Positions 60,385 through 64,000 of a stretch of 64,000 nucleotides of DNA are shown here, in pieces; the first letter of the stretch is position 1; every line of letters begins with the position of its first letter. Position numbers and translations under genes: made by a program. The notes beneath the pieces were generated by a model. It was given only the letters and a program-made list of their open reading frames with translations. It was not told where the DNA came from and ran no database searches. The stretch covers positions 186,001 through 250,000 of the forward strand of contig NZ_CAIJDP010000062.1 of the NCBI RefSeq assembly GCF_903819435.1, written 5' to 3'. The stretch comes from Flavobacterium salmonis (lineage in GTDB: Bacteria; Bacteroidota; Bacteroidia; Flavobacteriales; Flavobacteriaceae).

Positions 60385-61404
60385 TTATGAAAATTTCTTC
60401 TCAATAATTCCAAGAAAACGTTCTTCATAATCTTCTTTTCCCTGCCAGTCGCTGTAATCAGGTTTTACCATGGTTTCGATAAATTCTTTTGCTTCACTAA
60501 AACTGTCGAATGTCAATAACTGATTCAAAACACGGCTGTAATCTTCGGTATTATTTCCGAAAAGATTTTTGGTAAAGGCGATGCGATCATTTAGATCAAT
60601 ATGAAAACCTTTAGCCAGTTTTTCGTTTAACGGAACAGTTTTAGGTTTTACTGGTTCTGCAATTGTAGCCTGAACAGGTGCTTGCTTCTCTTGAAATTCA
60701 TTTATTGATGCTGTAGGTGCAGGAGCGACATTTTTAAAATCATCTACCTTGACAAATTGTGCATCGGCATAATTAACACCCAGAATATCTTCAAACGAAA
60801 TCGAAACAGCATCTGATTTTTCAGGAGTTGCTGCTTTTGGTTCTTCTGCTATTATTTCTTCTTTTTCTAATTCAAAAGCAGGTTTAAAATCTGGAATTGG
60901 TTTTAAATCGTTTACAGTTTTAAACGAAAGTCCTTCTGCAGGTTCTGTTTCCTTTTTGGTTTCAAAAATCGGTTCTTCAATTTTTTCAGCAATTTCCTCG
61001 ACTACTTCTACAGGTACATCAATTATGATTTCTTGTTTTTTAGTCATTACTTCCGGAACTTCAGCAACTATTTCTGCCGGTGTTTTTTCAATGATTTCAG
61101 GTTCAGGAATAGTTTCGGCTTCAATTACAGTTTCTTCAACGGCAGTCGGAAGTGTTTCTTCAGCCTTTATTTCAGCCGGAAGATTTTCTTCTTTTTCAAA
61201 AACAGTTTCAACTTGAGATTCTATTTCACTATAACCGATAGTTGGTTTTAAATCGTCGAAATTCTCTTCGACAAATTTTAAAACCGCTAATTTTTCGTAT
61301 AATTTCTGTGTTTCAAGATATAATTGATTGATATCGGATTTGTTTTTAAGTTTTAAAATTCGATGTGCAATGCTGATTAAATCGGCTTCCAATTTTTTTT
61401 TCAT
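60385..61404 (-). CDS. Unknown acidic low-complexity protein
   Basis: 339 residues. N-terminal helical domain (about 1-60, MKKKLEADLISIAHRILKLKN), a long Glu/Pro/Val/Ile-rich disordered middle (residues about 70-210), and a conserved-looking C-terminal helical block (DLNDRIAFTKNLFGNNTEDYSRVLNQLLTFDSFSEAKEFI). I know of no function. It lies between rsmI and thymidine kinase, an arrangement I recall in Flavobacteriia. Possible cytoplasmic scaffold. Confidence 0.75.
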   Translation of the reverse strand: MKKKLEADLISIAHRILKLKNKSDINQLYLETQKLYEKLAVLKFVEENFDDLKPTIGYSEIESQVETVFEKEENLPAEIKAEETLPTAVEETVIEAETIPEPEIIEKTPAEIVAEVPEVMTKKQEIIIDVPVEVVEEIAEKIEEPIFETKKETEPAEGLSFKTVNDLKPIPDFKPAFELEKEEIIAEEPKAATPEKSDAVSISFEDILGVNYADAQFVKVDDFKNVAPAPTASINEFQEKQAPVQATIAEPVKPKTVPLNEKLAKGFHIDLNDRIAFTKNLFGNNTEDYSRVLNQLLTFDSFSEAKEFIETMVKPDYSDWQGKEDYEERFLGIIEKKFS

Positions 61405-61536
61405 AACTGTTGAAATTATAGTGAATAGGGTATTTTAGTATATTTTGAATGTCTTTTTAATTCGCGAAAGAAATTCGCCTGATATTTATTTTCTGTTAAT
61501 AAACGTGAGCGAATCTTCAGTTTGATAAAAATTCTC

Positions 61537-61544
61537 TATTTTTG
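61537..61544 (+). promoter_or_regulatory. -7 box (TATTTTTG) before tdk
   Basis: TATTTTTG, about 90 bp upstream of the tdk ATG, in the 229-bp divergent region between the acidic protein gene and tdk. Confidence 0.4.
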
Positions 61545-61633
61545 AAAAAGTGTAAAACAACAATTTTCACATCGATTTATTACCAGTACAAAGTAATAAA
61601 AACTATTCATTTTTAAAGGTAGAAAAATACAAA

Positions 61634-62224
61634 ATGTTTCTCGAAAATACAGTAAATCACAAAGAACAATTTGGTTGGATTGAAGTTATTTGTGGATCAA
61701 TGTTTTCGGGTAAGACCGAGGAGTTAATCCGCAGATTAAAACGTGCTCAATTTGCCAAACAAAAAGTAGAAATCTTCAAACCTGCTATTGATACCCGCTA
61801 TCATGATGAAATGGTAGTATCTCATGATTCCAATGAAATTCGCTCAACTCCAGTTCCGGCTGCTGCTAATATTGCAATATTAGCTCAGGGCTGCGATGTT
61901 ATCGGTATTGATGAGGCTCAGTTTTTTGATGATGAAATTATTACAGTTTGTAACGATCTTGCGAATCAGGGAATTCGTGTGATTGTTGCCGGTCTGGATA
62001 TGGATTTTAAAGGAAACCCTTTCGGACCAATGCCCGGACTTATGGCAACTGCAGAGTATGTAACCAAAGTTCACGCAGTTTGTACCAGAACCGGAAACCT
62101 TGCCAATTACAGCTTCCGTAAAACCGATAATGATAAATTGGTAATGTTGGGTGAAACAGAAGAATACGAACCCTTGAGCCGTGCAGCATACTTTAATGCA
62201 ATGAAAAAAAGTCAGGAGAAATAA
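61634..62224 (+). CDS. tdk: Thymidine kinase, type II, zinc ligands missing
   Basis: 196 residues. P-loop [10 protein letters not shown] (21-30), DxxQ-like [11 protein letters not shown], the lasso region [16 protein letters not shown] and [17 protein letters not shown]1-type enzymes usually have four zinc-binding Cys in two CxxC-like pairs; here only the Cys of AVCTRTG is left, so the structural zinc site appears lost. The rest of the enzyme is intact. Confidence 0.93.
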   Translation: MFLENTVNHKEQFGWIEVICGSMFSGKTEELIRRLKRAQFAKQKVEIFKPAIDTRYHDEMVVSHDSNEIRSTPVPAAANIAILAQGCDVIGIDEAQFFDDEIITVCNDLANQGIRVIVAGLDMDFKGNPFGPMPGLMATAEYVTKVHAVCTRTGNLANYSFRKTDNDKLVMLGETEEYEPLSRAAYFNAMKKSQEK

Positions 62225-62260
62225 TGAAGCCCTAATGTTTTATGCCTTAACACTACTAAC

Positions 62261-62680
62261 ATGAGAAAACAGAATATTTTATTTTTAGCAATCCTTGTAA
62301 TTGCAATGGGCATAGCGGGTTATTTTTATTTTTTTATTGCTGAAAATACTGAAGAGATAAATATTGAAGCAACCCAATTGGTAGAAAAGTACAATAAAAA
62401 TTGCCCGTTGACTATTCAGGAAGGAATTCGTTTAGATAGCGTAAGTTTACATGAAGAAAGGATTGTTAAGTACAATTTGACTTTGTTGAATGTTGTAAAA
62501 GAAACGGCTGAAGTAGATATAATAAAAAAGGAAATTGAAAAAAGTCTGATCAGTACAGCAAAAGAAAATACGGGATTTCAGGTTTTCAGGGATAATGATT
62601 ATACTTTGGCGTATAGTTACAGTGATAAAAATAAAGCATTTTTGTTTGATGTGAAGATATTTCCGGATCAGTATAAATAA
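62261..62680 (+). CDS. Small membrane-anchored unknown protein
   Basis: 139 residues with one N-terminal TM (ILFLAILVIAMGIAGYFYFF). The rest is an alpha/beta periplasmic-type domain: NCPLTIQEGIRLDSVSLHEERIVKYNLTL and SYSDKNKAFLFDVKIFPDQYK. It sits 36 bp after tdk and may share its transcript. Family not recognised. Confidence 0.75.
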   Translation: MRKQNILFLAILVIAMGIAGYFYFFIAENTEEINIEATQLVEKYNKNCPLTIQEGIRLDSVSLHEERIVKYNLTLLNVVKETAEVDIIKKEIEKSLISTAKENTGFQVFRDNDYTLAYSYSDKNKAFLFDVKIFPDQYK

Positions 62681-62696
62681 GCTTTTAATCTAAATA

Positions 62697-62731
62697 AAAA
62701 CCCGACACAAATTTAAATTCTGTCGGGTTTT
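62697..62731. terminator. Bidirectional terminator between small gene and rpoN
   Basis: AAAACCCGACA (62697-62707) pairs with TGTCGGGTTTT (62721-62731) across a 13-nt loop; A-rich and T-rich flanks suit both strands. Confidence 0.88.
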
Positions 62732-62746
62732 CTATTTTATAAAAAA

Positions 62747-64000
62747 TTAAATCTTCTTTCTCATTCGGGCAACCGGAATATCAAGCTGTTCCCGGTATTT
62801 TGCAATAGTTCTTCTTGCAATTGGATACCCTTTTTCTTTTAAGATTTCAGCCAGTTGATCGTCTGGAAGCGGTTTCTTTTTATCTTCTTCTTCAATGGTA
62901 TTTTTAAGAATTTTTTTGATTTCTAAAGTGGAAACATCTTCTCCCTGATCATTTTTCATTGCCTCAGAGAAAAATTCCTTAATTAGTTTTGTCCCGTATG
63001 GTGTTTCGACATATTTGCTGTTGGCTACACGCGAAATCGTTGAAATATCCAAACCAACCATATCGGCAATGTCTTTTAAGATCATGGGTTTTAGTTTGGT
63101 TTCGTCGCCGTCCAGAAAAAATTCTTCCTGATAATGCATAATCGCATTCATGGTCACAAAGAGTGTTTCCTGACGCTGTCTGATCGCATCGATAAACCAT
63201 TTAGCCGAATCCAGTTTTTGTTTGATAAACTGAACCGCATCTTTCTGTGCCGTCGATTTATCACGAGAATCTTTATACGTCTGCATCATTTCCTGATAAT
63301 CCTTAGAAACGTGCAGGGAAGGAGCATTTCGTCCGTTTAAAGTTAGTTCCAGTTCGCCATCAACAATTCTGATCGCAAAATCCGGAACTACATTTTCTGT
63401 AACTTTATTATTCCCTGTAAATGAACCGCCCGGTTTAGGATTCAGTCTTTCGATTTCGTGAATTGCTTTTTTAAGCTGTTCGTTAGAAACGCTGTATTTC
63501 TGTAATAATTTGTCGTAATGTTTCTTCGTAAAAGCATCAAACTGATTCTCTATAATATCAATCGCCAAATCAACATATTCTGTTGGTGTTTTATGTTTTA
63601 ACTGAAGCAATAAACATTCTTGTAAATCACGTGCTCCAACCCCCGAAGGTTCTAATTCGTGAATAACATGCAGCATTTTTTCGACCATTGTTTCATCAGT
63701 GTAAATTCCCTGAGTAAAAGCCATATCGTCTACAATATCCGGAATGCTTCTGCGAATGTAACCCATATCGTCAATACTTCCAACGAGGAATTCAGCGATT
63801 TCGCGCTCTTCATCATTCAAAATAAAAGTATTCAGCTGATTGATCAAATCCTGATGAAAACTTATTGGCGAAGCAAAAGGTGTTTCACGTTCTTCTTCGT
63901 CTCCATAATTATTAACCTGAGTCTTGTAATCAGGCGTATCGTCGTCACTTAAGTATTCGTCAATGTTAATGTCTTCCGCTTCGATTCTGTCAGATTCCGC
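62747..64000 (-). CDS. rpoN: RNA polymerase sigma-54 factor, N-terminus beyond window
   Basis: 418 residues visible; the frame is open to the window edge, so the N-terminal activator-binding region is missing. A start read at 63847 (TTG) would be internal. Visible: an acidic linker, the core-binding region (LNTFILNDEEREIAEFLVGSIDDMGYI, HELEPSGVGARDLQECLLLQL), the HTH region (IADMVGLDISTISRVANSKYV) and the RpoN box ARRTIAKYREQLDIP. It supplies the factor needed by the NtrC-type regulator at 33651. Confidence 0.95.
   Translation of the reverse strand, partial: AESDRIEAEDINIDEYLSDDDTPDYKTQVNNYGDEEERETPFASPISFHQDLINQLNTFILNDEEREIAEFLVGSIDDMGYIRRSIPDIVDDMAFTQGIYTDETMVEKMLHVIHELEPSGVGARDLQECLLLQLKHKTPTEYVDLAIDIIENQFDAFTKKHYDKLLQKYSVSNEQLKKAIHEIERLNPKPGGSFTGNNKVTENVVPDFAIRIVDGELELTLNGRNAPSLHVSKDYQEMMQTYKDSRDKSTAQKDAVQFIKQKLDSAKWFIDAIRQRQETLFVTMNAIMHYQEEFFLDGDETKLKPMILKDIADMVGLDISTISRVANSKYVETPYGTKLIKEFFSEAMKNDQGEDVSTLEIKKILKNTIEEEDKKKPLPDDQLAEILKEKGYPIARRTIAKYREQLDIPVARMRKKI

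Noticed and set aside
61033..61251. Frames opposite the acidic protein
   Set aside because: Low-complexity Ser/Phe-rich translations are antisense images of Glu/Pro-rich codons.
1..64000. CRISPR array
   Set aside because: No regularly spaced identical repeats of 20-40 bp with unique spacers were seen.

Overview
The window looks like chromosomal DNA of a Flavobacterium-like member of the Bacteroidota. The evidence is the low GC content, -7 promoter boxes of the form TAnnTTTG just upstream of genes, scarce Shine-Dalgarno sequences, a type IX secretion (T9SS) C-terminal sorting domain, and a multiheme cytochrome lipoprotein. All names come from reading the translations by eye; no database search was run.

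Layout. 1-6820: the end of a truncated gene, a nitrilase-family amidase, an Ig-like lipoprotein, a pair of overlapping unknown exported proteins, and methylmalonyl-CoA epimerase. 6956-11500: a CAU-anticodon tRNA whose 3' end is repeated 4.4 kb downstream. The repeat brackets a very AT-rich islet with a two-transmembrane small protein directly abutting a 1151-residue STAND NTPase. This is the best candidate for an undescribed defence system, and no integrase is present. 11621-12482: a small exported protein and riboflavin synthase. 12900-24864: a long Ter stress cluster with HAD and phosphoribosyltransferase genes, four TerD paralogues in two pairs, TelA, an unknown 322-residue protein, two TerY-type VWA proteins, a PP2C phosphatase, a Ser/Thr kinase and TerC. 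It is closed by a perfect 41-nt hairpin.

25051-30102: pdxA, yceD, rpmF, fabH, accB and accC, i.e. vitamin B6, ribosome and fatty-acid initiation genes. 30322-37426: a candidate 24-residue peptide gene, an OmpA-family protein, four tandem PepSY-like secreted proteins, a sigma-54 response regulator and a convergent hybrid histidine kinase. 37561-47950: an S9 peptidase, a FAD oxidoreductase, a 1627-residue T9SS-secreted FN3 protein, a monofunctional transglycosylase coupled to an LpxR-like lipid A deacylase, and a YegP-like protein. 48077-50192: two copies of a REP-like palindromic repeat around an unknown protein, a 57-residue membrane protein, tRNA-Ala(GGC) and an enoyl-CoA hydratase.

50270-64000: queD-like, lpxH, a seven-heme cytochrome c lipoprotein with no canonical start codon, an unknown Cys-rich protein, an alpha/beta hydrolase, an MFS transporter, recJ, adenine deaminase, a HopJ-family protein, rsmI, an acidic unknown protein, thymidine kinase, a small membrane-anchored protein and rpoN, which runs off the end.

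How parts may work together. The Ter genes form one stress-response module with a phosphorylation switch (kinase, PP2C, VWA/zinc ribbon) and a membrane component (TerC). The NtrC-type regulator, a sigma-54-like promoter before the PepSY genes and rpoN itself suggest a local sigma-54 circuit. In the tRNA islet, a short motif shared by the C-terminus of the membrane protein and the N-terminus of the NTPase suggests direct signalling between them.
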